Shown in pieces: positions 6,363-16,921 of a stretch of 64,000 nt of DNA. The translations under genes and the position numbers were made by a program. The notes below the pieces were generated by a model. That model saw only the letters and a list, made by a program, of their open reading frames with translations. It searched no databases and had not been told where the DNA came from. Numbering within the stretch: the first letter of the stretch is position 1; each line of letters opens with the position of its first letter. This DNA is from Caproiciproducens galactitolivorans (GTDB lineage: Bacteria > Bacillota > Clostridia > Oscillospirales > Acutalibacteraceae), in NCBI RefSeq assembly GCF_026672255.1, contig NZ_JAPOHA010000009.1, forward strand, positions 1 through 64,000. Reading direction: 5' to 3'.

Positions 6363-8429
6363 GTGACGGAAAAAAATCAAACAAAATCCGCAGATTCCGA
6401 AAATTCAGGGAAACTGCACGTTGGCGCTGCCGGTGAGGGCCACTCTTCGCTTTATCAGAAGGTTGTGCTTCCCAAAAAACAGGGGCATAGAACGGAAACG
6501 GCTGCGAAAAGCAAGGCGCAAAAACCTGCGGATCAGGTAATTGGGGGCGGTACGGTGGAGGTTAGCGAACCGGCACCCGCTCCGAAGCAGCGCAAACCGC
6601 GCCGCCAGCCGCAAAAACAGTCGCAGCAGTTGAAGGCGCCGCAGGTGATGGCACAGCTGGGCAAAACAAAAGCCCCGAAAACAGAGGCCCAGCCCGGCCA
6701 GCCGAAACAGACGCGTCCGAGAAAGCAGACGCCGCGCCAGCAAAGCAAACGGGGGAAGAACGGTCAGCAAAAGCCTTCCATTCGGGTCTATTTTCTGGGC
6801 GGTTTAAATGAGATCGGAAAAAACTTTACGCTGTTTGAATGCGAAAACGATATGGTCATTGTGGACTGCGGTATGGCCTTCCCCGACGGCGATATGCTTG
6901 GGGTCGATCTGGTTCTGCCGGATTTCACTTTTGTGGAACGCAACGCAGAGAAAATACGCGGTATTGTGCTGACCCATGGTCACGAGGATCATATCGGCGC
7001 AATCCCTTATCTGTTAAAGAAGATCAACGTACCGGTTTACGGTACGCCGCTGACGCTTGGCCTTGTGGAAGGCAAGCTGAAAGAGCATGGTTTGCAGGGA
7101 AAAGCAAAACTGAGTGTGGTTCACCCCGGCGGGCAGGTAAAACTCGGCTGCCTGAATGTGGAGTTCATTCATGTGAACCACTCCATACCGGATGCGGTCG
7201 GCCTTGCGATTCATTCCCCGGCGGGCACGGTGGTGCATACCGGCGACTTTAAAATTGACTGCACGCCCGCGCAAGGGGAAATGATCGACCTTGCCCGCTT
7301 CGCGCAACTGGGACAGCAAGGCGTTCTCGCCCTTTTTGCGGATTCTACCAATGCCGAACGACCGGGTTACACGATGACCGAAAGTAAGGTCAACGATTCC
7401 TTTGAACGCCTTTTTAAGCGGGCGGAAAACAGCCGAATCATTATAGCGACTTTTGCTTCCAATATCAGCCGCGTTCAGCAGATTATCAACTGCGCGGTCA
7501 AATACGGGCGGAAGGTTGCGCTTTCCGGCCGCAGCATGCTCAACGTGATGGGCATCGGCGTGGAAATGGGCTATCTGAATGTTCCGGACGGCGTTTTAAT
7601 CGATCTGGATTTGATTAACCGTTACCCGAAGGAAAAAATTGTTCTGGTTACAACGGGCAGCCAGGGGGAGCCGATGAGCGCCCTGACGCGTATGGCCTTT
7701 GCCGACCACCGCAAGGTGGAAGTAGGCCCCGGCGATTTCATCATTATTTCGGCACGACCGATTCCGGGCAACGAAAAAACGGTCGGCACGGTAATCGACG
7801 AGCTGATGAAACGCGGCTGTGAAGTGGTGTATGAGTCCATGTACGAAGTGCATGTTTCCGGTCACGCCTGCCAGGAAGAACTGAAACTGATGCAGGGAAT
7901 TACGAAACCCAAATATTTTATCCCGGTGCACGGTGAGCAGAAACACCTGCGCAAGCATGCCGGACTGGCCTACGCGCTGGGCAAAACCGCTTCGGAAGTA
8001 TATATCGGCGACATCGGCGACGTATTGGAATTGAACGAGGATTACATGAAAAAGCTCCCCTCCGTTCCGGCTGGCCGTGTGCTGGTCGACGGCCTTGGGG
8101 TCGGCGATGTGGGCAGCATTGTTCTTCGCGACCGCAAACATCTTGCGGAAGACGGGCTGATTGTTGTAGTCTGTACAATCGCGCAGGACGACGGCCGCGT
8201 TATTTCCGGCCCGGATGTGGTTTCGCGCGGATTTGTCTATGTGCGTGAATCGGAGCCGCTGATTGAGGAAGCAAAGGAACTGGTCAATTCCGTTCTGGAG
8301 AATTGCGCCGGAAACAATATCCACGACTGGGGAACGCTCAAAACCAGAATTAAGGACGAACTTTCCCGCATGCTTTATGACCGGACAAAGCGCAATCCGA
8401 TGATTCTGCCGATTATAATGGAAGTTTAA
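6363..8429 (+). CDS. rnj: Ribonuclease J
   Basis: 688 aa from GTG 6363, chosen for GGAGG at 6351-6355 with 7-nt spacing; the frame is open to 6201 but without an RBS. RNase J is a metallo-beta-lactamase/beta-CASP nuclease with 5'-3' exo- and endonuclease activity central to mRNA decay in Firmicutes. Zn motif HGHEDHIG begins at residue 205; VHTGDFKID, the beta-CASP block (FASNISRVQQII, VLVTTGSQGEP) and HVSGHA follow, with a C-terminal domain. Unusual is the roughly 135-residue N-terminal extension, Lys/Gln/Pro/Arg-rich and presumably disordered, compared with about 555 aa for typical RNase J. It is the first gene of a housekeeping run continuing with gdpP. Confidence 0.95.
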   Translation: MTEKNQTKSADSENSGKLHVGAAGEGHSSLYQKVVLPKKQGHRTETAAKSKAQKPADQVIGGGTVEVSEPAPAPKQRKPRRQPQKQSQQLKAPQVMAQLGKTKAPKTEAQPGQPKQTRPRKQTPRQQSKRGKNGQQKPSIRVYFLGGLNEIGKNFTLFECENDMVIVDCGMAFPDGDMLGVDLVLPDFTFVERNAEKIRGIVLTHGHEDHIGAIPYLLKKINVPVYGTPLTLGLVEGKLKEHGLQGKAKLSVVHPGGQVKLGCLNVEFIHVNHSIPDAVGLAIHSPAGTVVHTGDFKIDCTPAQGEMIDLARFAQLGQQGVLALFADSTNAERPGYTMTESKVNDSFERLFKRAENSRIIIATFASNISRVQQIINCAVKYGRKVALSGRSMLNVMGIGVEMGYLNVPDGVLIDLDLINRYPKEKIVLVTTGSQGEPMSALTRMAFADHRKVEVGPGDFIIISARPIPGNEKTVGTVIDELMKRGCEVVYESMYEVHVSGHACQEELKLMQGITKPKYFIPVHGEQKHLRKHAGLAYALGKTASEVYIGDIGDVLELNEDYMKKLPSVPAGRVLVDGLGVGDVGSIVLRDRKHLAEDGLIVVVCTIAQDDGRVISGPDVVSRGFVYVRESEPLIEEAKELVNSVLENCAGNNIHDWGTLKTRIKDELSRMLYDRTKRNPMILPIIMEV

Positions 8430-8450
8430 GCACCAAAAGGGGTAATCGTT

Positions 8451-10406
8451 TTGAAAAGAAAAGTATGGGTATCATCACCGGTGTTTTTCGTAATTACCGC
8501 TGTTATGCTCATCATGGCCTGTATCAGTTATTTTTACAACCCGATCTTGTTCTACATTGAAGGAACGCTCGCGGTTTGTTCCGTCATTGCGGTCATGCTT
8601 TTAACGGAGCAGTTTAAGGCGCATGTGTCTACCGCGATGAAAAGCGCCCAGAAAATTCTTTCCGGGGACCAATACCGCGCATTAATGGACTTTACCATGC
8701 CGGTGGCGGTGGTAGGGGAAGCGGGCGACATCATCTGGGTGAACAGTGCGTTTACCGCCAAAGTCGGGGCGAAACACGAATGCAGGGGCGAAAATATTTT
8801 AAAATTTATTTACCCCAAAACCGTCAATCAAATTATGGGAGACAGCGGAACCGACATTGCCGTCGGCGATCGGAATTTCACGGTGTTTGCCGCGAAAACC
8901 GAGTGCGGCAGTATCCTGTATTTTATAGACGATACGTATTATAAGGTAATCAATCGCGAGTATATCGAACAGCGGCCGGTTGTCATGATCGCCTGCTTCG
9001 ACAATCGGGAGGAGCTTGCCCGCGATTCCAGCGGCAGCGAAGATACCCGTATTGCTTCGGAGGTTGAGGGCGCTTTGATCGATTGGGCGCAGAATATGAA
9101 CGGTTTTCTCAAAAGGCTGAGCGGCGGGCGGTATCTTATCCTGACGGATGAAGCCTGTGTGCGGGAAGCAATGAGTAAACGCTTTCAAATCCTTGATACG
9201 GTCCGCGGCATCAAGGCGGGGGAACGCCGCAGCGCAACGGTTTCCGTCGGCGTCGGCCGCGGCGCCGATTCCCTGAAGGAAGCGGAGGAATGGGCGCGCA
9301 AAGCGCTCGACATGGCTTTGGGCCGCGGCGGCGACCAGGTGGCCGTCAAACAAAAGGACGATACATATGAGTTCTTCGGCGGCCTTTCCAAAGGGGTGGA
9401 AAAACGCGACAAAGTACGCACCCGCGTTATTGCCGCCACCCTTTCCGACCATATCAAAAACAGCGACAATGTTTTAATCATGGGGCATAAATATTCCGAT
9501 CTGGACAGCGTGGGCGCTTCCGTCGGCCTTTGGAGCGCGATAACGAAAGCGTTGAAAAAACCGGCTTTTGTGGTTTTAAACCGATCGCAGTCCCTTGCGT
9601 CTCCGCTGATCTCCTCCATGGAAGCCACCGGGCAGAAAATCTTTATTTCCCCGATGGACGCCATGACGATGGTGAACCCCAAAACCATGCTGATTGTCGT
9701 TGACACGCATTCGCAGGATTTTGTGGAAAGCGCGGAACTTTTAAGCGCGGTTCCCCGCGTGGTGATTATCGATCATCACCGAATGATGGTCAAGCACGTT
9801 GAAAATGCGCTGGTCTTTTATCACGAGCCCTACGCAAGTTCCACTTCGGAAATGGTTGCCGAGCTTGTGCAGTATATCGGCGACAATACGCTGGGGCAGG
9901 CGGAAGCCGAAGGGCTTTTGTCCGGCATTATGCTGGATACCAAGAATTTTGTGCTGAAAACCGGTGTACGCACCTTTGAAGCGGCCGCGTATCTGCGCCG
10001 GCGCGGTGCGGATACGGTGGAAGTAAAGCGCATGTTTTCCGATACGATCGACACCTATAAAGCAAAATATCAAATTGTTTCCGGCGCGGAGATTTTAAAC
10101 GACTGTGCGATTGCCTCCGCCGACCGGGAATTCCCGGATATCCGTATCACCTCGGCGCAGGCGGCGGACGAACTCTTATCTATTCAAGGAGTAAACGCGT
10201 CGTTTGTCCTTTTTCCGACGGGAAACGTTGTGAACGTATCCGCCCGTTCGCTGGGCGATATCAATGTTCAGCTCATCATGGAGGCGCTGGGCGGCGGCGG
10301 CCACCTGACAATGGCGGGCGCGCAGCTTTCCGATATGACGGTTCAGCAGGCCCGCGAGAAGCTTATCTCCGTGATTCAGGATACCATGGCGAAAGCCGTT
10401 CAATAA
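8451..10406 (+). CDS. gdpP: Cyclic-di-AMP phosphodiesterase GdpP
   Basis: 651 aa, family length about 655. Two N-terminal membrane segments (residues about 10-55) are followed by a degenerate PAS domain, a degenerate GGDEF domain (SGGRYLILTDE region) and a DHH/DHHA1 phosphodiesterase. DHH motifs visible: GHKYSDLDSVGAS, VVDTHS, the signature IIDHH near residue 440, and the C-terminal GGGGHLTMAG. It hydrolyses c-di-AMP to pApA at the membrane, controlling K+ homeostasis and cell-wall stress. Start is TTG 8451 with AAAAGGGG upstream. It lies 21 nt after rnj and 28 nt before rplI, the order usual in Firmicutes (gdpP-rplI-dnaB). Confidence 0.96.
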   Translation: MKRKVWVSSPVFFVITAVMLIMACISYFYNPILFYIEGTLAVCSVIAVMLLTEQFKAHVSTAMKSAQKILSGDQYRALMDFTMPVAVVGEAGDIIWVNSAFTAKVGAKHECRGENILKFIYPKTVNQIMGDSGTDIAVGDRNFTVFAAKTECGSILYFIDDTYYKVINREYIEQRPVVMIACFDNREELARDSSGSEDTRIASEVEGALIDWAQNMNGFLKRLSGGRYLILTDEACVREAMSKRFQILDTVRGIKAGERRSATVSVGVGRGADSLKEAEEWARKALDMALGRGGDQVAVKQKDDTYEFFGGLSKGVEKRDKVRTRVIAATLSDHIKNSDNVLIMGHKYSDLDSVGASVGLWSAITKALKKPAFVVLNRSQSLASPLISSMEATGQKIFISPMDAMTMVNPKTMLIVVDTHSQDFVESAELLSAVPRVVIIDHHRMMVKHVENALVFYHEPYASSTSEMVAELVQYIGDNTLGQAEAEGLLSGIMLDTKNFVLKTGVRTFEAAAYLRRRGADTVEVKRMFSDTIDTYKAKYQIVSGAEILNDCAIASADREFPDIRITSAQAADELLSIQGVNASFVLFPTGNVVNVSARSLGDINVQLIMEALGGGGHLTMAGAQLSDMTVQQAREKLISVIQDTMAKAVQ

Positions 10407-10434
10407 ACTTACTATACTAATGGAGGGAATACCA

Positions 10435-10884
10435 ATGAAAGTCGTATTGCTCGATGATATTAAAGGAAGCGGTAAAAAAGGAGAGTTGATCAACGTGAGT
10501 GACGGTTACGCCCGAAATTACCTTTTCCCGCGCAAACTTGCAAAAGAAGCAAATGCGCAGGCATTGAATGAACTGAAAAATGCGGCGGATGCGAAAGCCT
10601 TTAAAATAAAAACCGAAAAGGAAGCCGCGCAGAAAACCGCCGATACCATTCATGAAAAAAGCGTAAAGCTGTTTGCAAAAGCGGGGCAGGGCGGCCGCTT
10701 ATTCGGCTCCGTTACCGCGAAGGAAATTGCCGAGGAATTGAAACGCCAGTATAAAGTGAATGTTGACAAGCGTAAAATTGTTCTGAACGGCGATATCAAG
10801 GCCTTTGGAACTTATGAATGTGAAGTAAAGCTTTACAGCGGAATTTCAGCCAAAGTTTTTGCGGTTGTAAGCGAAAAAGAGTAA
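10435..10884 (+). CDS. rplI: 50S ribosomal protein L9
   Basis: 149 aa. Starts MKVVLLDDIKGSGKKGELIN and has the conserved N-domain sequence VSDGYARNYLFPRKLA, a long connecting helix (residues about 45-75) and the C-domain (GGRLFGSVTAKEIAEELK). It binds 23S rRNA domain V at the base of the L1 stalk. The ATG at 10420 overlaps TGGAGGG, which is the RBS for ATG 10435. Between gdpP and dnaB as in related genomes. Confidence 0.98.
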   Translation: MKVVLLDDIKGSGKKGELINVSDGYARNYLFPRKLAKEANAQALNELKNAADAKAFKIKTEKEAAQKTADTIHEKSVKLFAKAGQGGRLFGSVTAKEIAEELKRQYKVNVDKRKIVLNGDIKAFGTYECEVKLYSGISAKVFAVVSEKE

Positions 10885-10912
10885 GCTTTCAAATGAGAAG
10901 GGAGGGACAAGC

Positions 10913-12277
10913 ATGAATGAAACGGTAATGGGCGGATACAGCGCGTTGAACCTTCCGTTCAGCCCCGAAGCGGAGCAGTCCGTTTTAGGCGCCGTGCTTT
11001 TGGATTCCTCCTGCCTTGACCGGGTAGCGGAAATTCTGCCGCGCCCGGAATATTTTTACCAAACGAATAACAGTTTGATTTACGGCACGATGCTGGAGAT
11101 GTTCACAGCGGGACAGCCGGTGGACTTTGTTACCGTTCTGGAAAAACTGAAGGAAAACGCAAGCTTTGACGAAGCGGCCGGGAAGACCTATCTGCTTCAG
11201 CTTGCGCAGCTTGTACCGTCTATTTCCAATGTGGAGTCATACGCGCGTATCGTGCGCGATAAATACGATGTACGCACCTTAATCACGACTTCGCGCGATA
11301 TCATTGAAGAAGCGTCGGAGGGAACGGTGGACGCCGCTACCCTCCTGGATTCCGCGGAGCAGCGGATTTTCGACATCCGCCGCGGAAAAAATATGCAGGG
11401 GCTGCAGCGCATCGACGAAATCATTGTGCAGACTTTTGACCGGCTGGATCTTCTGAATTCCCCCGATGCCGATTTATACAAAGGCGTGCCGACGGGGATC
11501 GCTGAACTGGATGAAACGATTACCGGCCTGAACCGTTCCGACTTTATTCTGCTCGGCGCGCGCCCCGGTATGGGAAAAACCAGCTTTGCTTTAAATATTG
11601 CCCGGCACGCGGCGATCAAGGCCAATAAAAAGATCGCCTTTTTCTCGCTGGAAATGAGCAAGGAGCAGCTTGCTTCGCGCTTGCTTTCCACCGAAGCCAT
11701 GGTCGGCGGCACAAAGCTGCGCACCGGCAAGCTGAGCGAAGATGAATGGGTGCGTATCGTAGAGGCGGGCGATATCCTTTCCAAAACCCAAATGTATTTT
11801 GACGATAACCCGTCGATTACCGTAGGGGAAATGAAGGCAAAAATCCGCCGTCTGAAAGATGTCGATCTGGTGGTCGTCGACTATTTGCAGTTAATGAGCG
11901 CTTCCGGGAAAATAGACAACCGTGTGCAGGAAATTTCCAAAATTACGCGAAATATGAAAATCATGGCGAAAGAACTGAACGTACCGGTTCTTATGCTTTC
12001 CCAGCTTGCCCGTGACAGTGAGAAACGTACCAACCATCGCCCGGTTTTGTCCGATCTGCGCGATTCCGGTTCCATTGAACAGGATGCCGATATCGTTTTA
12101 TTTCTGTACCGTGAGGATTATTATCAGGACGGGGAAACGCCGAATGAAAACGCGGACAGGAACAGCGGCGAATGTATTATTGCAAAAAACCGCCACGGCG
12201 AAACAAAGACCGTTCCGCTGCACTGGCAGGGTGAATTCATGCGTTTTACCGCACAGGAGGTAGTCCGCAGTGAATGA
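10913..12277 (+). CDS. dnaB: Replicative DNA helicase
   Basis: 454 aa, the expected length. The N-terminal helical domain (NLPFSPEAEQSVLGAVLLD) is joined by a linker to a RecA-like C-domain with Walker A GARPGMGKT (residues 215-223), Walker B region LVVVDYLQLM and the terminal LYREDYY...NRHGETK block. Hexameric 5'-3' helicase at the replication fork. RBS GGGAGGG precedes ATG 10913. Its end overlaps tilS by 8 nt, so they are translationally linked. Confidence 0.98.
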   Translation: MNETVMGGYSALNLPFSPEAEQSVLGAVLLDSSCLDRVAEILPRPEYFYQTNNSLIYGTMLEMFTAGQPVDFVTVLEKLKENASFDEAAGKTYLLQLAQLVPSISNVESYARIVRDKYDVRTLITTSRDIIEEASEGTVDAATLLDSAEQRIFDIRRGKNMQGLQRIDEIIVQTFDRLDLLNSPDADLYKGVPTGIAELDETITGLNRSDFILLGARPGMGKTSFALNIARHAAIKANKKIAFFSLEMSKEQLASRLLSTEAMVGGTKLRTGKLSEDEWVRIVEAGDILSKTQMYFDDNPSITVGEMKAKIRRLKDVDLVVVDYLQLMSASGKIDNRVQEISKITRNMKIMAKELNVPVLMLSQLARDSEKRTNHRPVLSDLRDSGSIEQDADIVLFLYREDYYQDGETPNENADRNSGECIIAKNRHGETKTVPLHWQGEFMRFTAQEVVRSE

Positions 12278-13646
12278 TCAGATTCAGAAGATTGAGAAAA
12301 AGATCGAAAGAGCAATCGTCGATTGGAACATGCTTCCGCAGGGATGCTCCGTAGTGGTGGGGCTTTCCGGCGGCGCGGATTCTATCGCGCTTGCTCATTT
12401 TCTTTTAAAATACACCGCCGAACGTCATATTCCGATTCAGGCGGCACATATTAACCATGGACTGCGCGGCGCGGAAGCAGACCGCGACGAGCAGTTTGTT
12501 ACGGAATGGTGCCGCAAAAACAAGATGGAATTAAAAATTCTTCATGCGGACGTGCGCGCTCTGGCCGCGGAAAAATCCGAAGGCCTGGAAGAGTGCGGCC
12601 GGAATGTACGATACCGTTATTTTCGCAGCCTTTGCGAAGAGAATACGAAAATTGCCACCGCCCACTCGCTTTCCGACAGTGCGGAAACTGTGCTTCTCAA
12701 TCTGGTGAAAGGCGCGGGCGCGCGCGGCCTCTGCGGAATTCCCGCCGTTCGCGGGAATATTATCCGCCCGCTTATCGCTGTTACAAGAGCGGAGGTGGAA
12801 GCCTACTGCGCTTATTATCGGTTGGATTATGTAACGGACAGCACCAATTTTTCTGAGGATTATACGCGCAACAAAATCCGCCTGGGGGTAATCCCGGTTC
12901 TGCGGGAAATTAACCCTGCCTTTGAATCGGCGGTTTTCTCCATGACAGCGCATCTGAAAGAAGATGAAGACTGCCTGTGCTCCCTTGCGGAGAAAAAACT
13001 GAAAGAGGCGGTCTGCCCCCACGGCTACCGGCTGTCCGTTTTAAATTCCCTGCCGGATGCGATTCTGAACCGTGCGGTTTTCGCCGCTATCAAAAAGAAA
13101 AGCCCCGCGCGGCTGGCGGGCGGACATATTGAGGCGGTCACGGAAATTGTCCGTTCAGGAGCCGGTTCGGTTACCGTAGCCGGAGGAATACAATGCTCCG
13201 CACAGGGCAATACTCTTTTTATTACCGATCCCGATGAGAAAACGGCGGATTCTGCGTGGTGCGTACCGCTTAGGATACCGGAAACCGTTCTGCCGGACGG
13301 CAGAAAACTCACCGTAAACAGACTTTCCCGACAAGAATTCGAAAAACGCCGTAAATTTAATAATTTGTTATTTAATAATTTCATTAACTATGATACAATA
13401 TCTAGTATTACCTCGGTTCGAAACAGACGCCGCGGCGATGTTTTTCGCCCTTTTGGCCGCGGTGTTTCCAAAAGCCTGAAAAAGCTTTTCAATGAAGCGA
13501 AAATTGCGCCGATGCTTCGCGGGAATCTGGCGATGCTTGAAAGCGGCGGAAAAATTATTTGGATAGAGAACTTTGGTGCCGCGCAGGATGCCTGTGTGGA
13601 TGAAAATACGCAGAATATAGCGGAAATTAAAATTAAGGAGTTCTGA
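12270..13646 (+). CDS. tilS: tRNA(Ile)-lysidine synthase
   Basis: 458 aa. PP-loop ATP-pyrophosphatase motif SGGADS at residues 33-38, followed by AAHINHGLRG and the TARNxR-like ECGRNVRYRYF block; the C-terminal substrate-recognition domain includes RRRGDVFRPFGRG. It ligates lysine to C34 of minor tRNA-Ile(CAU) so that it reads AUA. GTG 12270 lies inside the dnaB end with GGAGGTAG upstream. A candidate substrate, the CAT-anticodon tRNA, is at 345. The order tilS-hpt-ftsH follows the Firmicutes pattern. Confidence 0.96.
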   Translation: MNDQIQKIEKKIERAIVDWNMLPQGCSVVVGLSGGADSIALAHFLLKYTAERHIPIQAAHINHGLRGAEADRDEQFVTEWCRKNKMELKILHADVRALAAEKSEGLEECGRNVRYRYFRSLCEENTKIATAHSLSDSAETVLLNLVKGAGARGLCGIPAVRGNIIRPLIAVTRAEVEAYCAYYRLDYVTDSTNFSEDYTRNKIRLGVIPVLREINPAFESAVFSMTAHLKEDEDCLCSLAEKKLKEAVCPHGYRLSVLNSLPDAILNRAVFAAIKKKSPARLAGGHIEAVTEIVRSGAGSVTVAGGIQCSAQGNTLFITDPDEKTADSAWCVPLRIPETVLPDGRKLTVNRLSRQEFEKRRKFNNLLFNNFINYDTISSITSVRNRRRGDVFRPFGRGVSKSLKKLFNEAKIAPMLRGNLAMLESGGKIIWIENFGAAQDACVDENTQNIAEIKIKEF

Positions 13647-13648
13647 AC

Positions 13649-14188
13649 ATGAGAAATGACATTCAATCGGTTTTATTCAGCGAAGAAAAGCTCGCTGAAA
13701 TCGTACAGTCGATCGGTAAGCGCATCAGTGAGGATTATAAAGACAAGAACCTTCTGATGGTCAGCGTGCTGAAAGGCTCGGTGGTATTTATGGCCGATTT
13801 GATGCGCGCGATCACCATTCCATGCAGCATTGATTTCATGTCCGTTTCAAGCTATGGCTCCGGTACCAAAACTTCCGGAGTGGTAAAAATCGTAAAGGAT
13901 TTGGACATCAATTTGGAAGGTTACGACCTTTTGGTCGTTGAGGATATACTCGACAGCGGTTTAACCTTAAGCTACATACTCGAGCTGCTGCAATCCCGTT
14001 CTCCGAAAAGCATCAAGGTCTGTACGCTGTTTGACAAACCGGACAGGCGTACGGTGAACCTTAAAGCGGATTACGCAGGAACTGTCGTTCCGGATGAATT
14101 CATCGTCGGTTACGGCCTTGATTATGCAGAAAAATATAGAAATCTTCCGTTTGTCGGCATTTTGAAACCAGAGGTTTACCAAAAATAA
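13649..14188 (+). CDS. hpt: Hypoxanthine phosphoribosyltransferase
   Basis: 179 aa. Type I PRTase with the PRPP-binding loop VVEDILDSGLTL, the flexible loop MSVSSYGSGTKTSG and DEFIVGYGLDYAEKYRNLP near the end. It salvages hypoxanthine (and guanine) to IMP/GMP. It starts 2 nt after the tilS stop with AAGGAG as RBS inside tilS. In B. subtilis the neighbouring Hpt, TilS and FtsH genes are coregulated; the same order is kept here. Confidence 0.97.
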   Translation: MRNDIQSVLFSEEKLAEIVQSIGKRISEDYKDKNLLMVSVLKGSVVFMADLMRAITIPCSIDFMSVSSYGSGTKTSGVVKIVKDLDINLEGYDLLVVEDILDSGLTLSYILELLQSRSPKSIKVCTLFDKPDRRTVNLKADYAGTVVPDEFIVGYGLDYAEKYRNLPFVGILKPEVYQK

Positions 14189-14229
14189 ATTGGAAGTAAG
14201 AAGCAGCCCAAGTAAGGAGTGAACTTCAT

Positions 14230-16128
<1,899 letters not shown>

Positions 16129-16200
16129 TCATTAGGGGGAATGTTACTGCATTTCCCCTTTTTGATGTTGTTTACTATAAGAACATAAGGGGCTTTATAC

Positions 16201-16899
16201 ATGAAAAAGAACATAACCCGGTTTCTATTTGGAATCCTATTCATTCTGACGGCAATCCTACTGCTCGGCAACTCTGCCGGGTGGTGGTCAATCACGAATT
16301 TCAGCGGCTGGTGGACGTTTTTCCTGATCGTTCCGGGGATTGCAGGGCTGATAAGCTGCGGCTTTAATCTTGGAAGCTTCTGCATGGTATTGATCGGCGG
16401 ATGGATGCTGGCAAGCGCCCAGCATTGGATTCCCAAAGCGATATCCGATACCATTCTTCTTGTTGTAATCCTTCTTCTCATTGGCCTGGAACTGATTTTC
16501 GGTTCCTTTAAAAGGCGCCGGGCTCCGTCTGCGCCGGTTATTCTGGAAGGCGTCCACGGAGCAAGCGACACCAGCAACTCGGTTGAATACACAGCGGTTT
16601 TCGGTTCGGTAGATGTTTCCAATAACTCAACGACCCTTTGCGGCGGAAGCGTCAGTGCGATTTTCGGCGGTGTGACCCTCGACCTGCGCGGCGCTGTTCC
16701 GGTTGACGGCGCAATGATCGAGACCAACGCGATTTTCGGAGGAATAAAGATTCTTGCGCCGGAAAACTGTAGAATCCACGTCAGCGGAATGCCGTTTCTG
16801 GGCGGCTGCCAGTGTTCTGCGCAGCGTCCGAACGACACGTCGCTTCCGCTTCTTACCATAAAATACACTTCGGTGTTTGGCGGAGTGGAAATTCGATAA
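16201..16899 (+). CDS. LiaF/YvqF-like membrane protein
   Basis: 232 aa. Four closely spaced hydrophobic segments (residues about 7-95) are followed by a soluble C-terminal half of glycine-rich beta repeats (SVEYTAVFGSVDVSNNS, SVSAIFGGVTLDLRGA, NAIFGGIKILAPENC), characteristic of the LiaF/cell-wall-active antibiotic response domain. LiaF inhibits the LiaRS cell-envelope stress system in Bacillus. No liaRS genes are adjacent, so function here is unproven. It sits between ftsH and parE. Confidence 0.8.
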   Translation: MKKNITRFLFGILFILTAILLLGNSAGWWSITNFSGWWTFFLIVPGIAGLISCGFNLGSFCMVLIGGWMLASAQHWIPKAISDTILLVVILLLIGLELIFGSFKRRRAPSAPVILEGVHGASDTSNSVEYTAVFGSVDVSNNSTTLCGGSVSAIFGGVTLDLRGAVPVDGAMIETNAIFGGIKILAPENCRIHVSGMPFLGGCQCSAQRPNDTSLPLLTIKYTSVFGGVEIR

Positions 16900-16921
16900 T
16901 GCAATTAGGAGCGAATAATGA

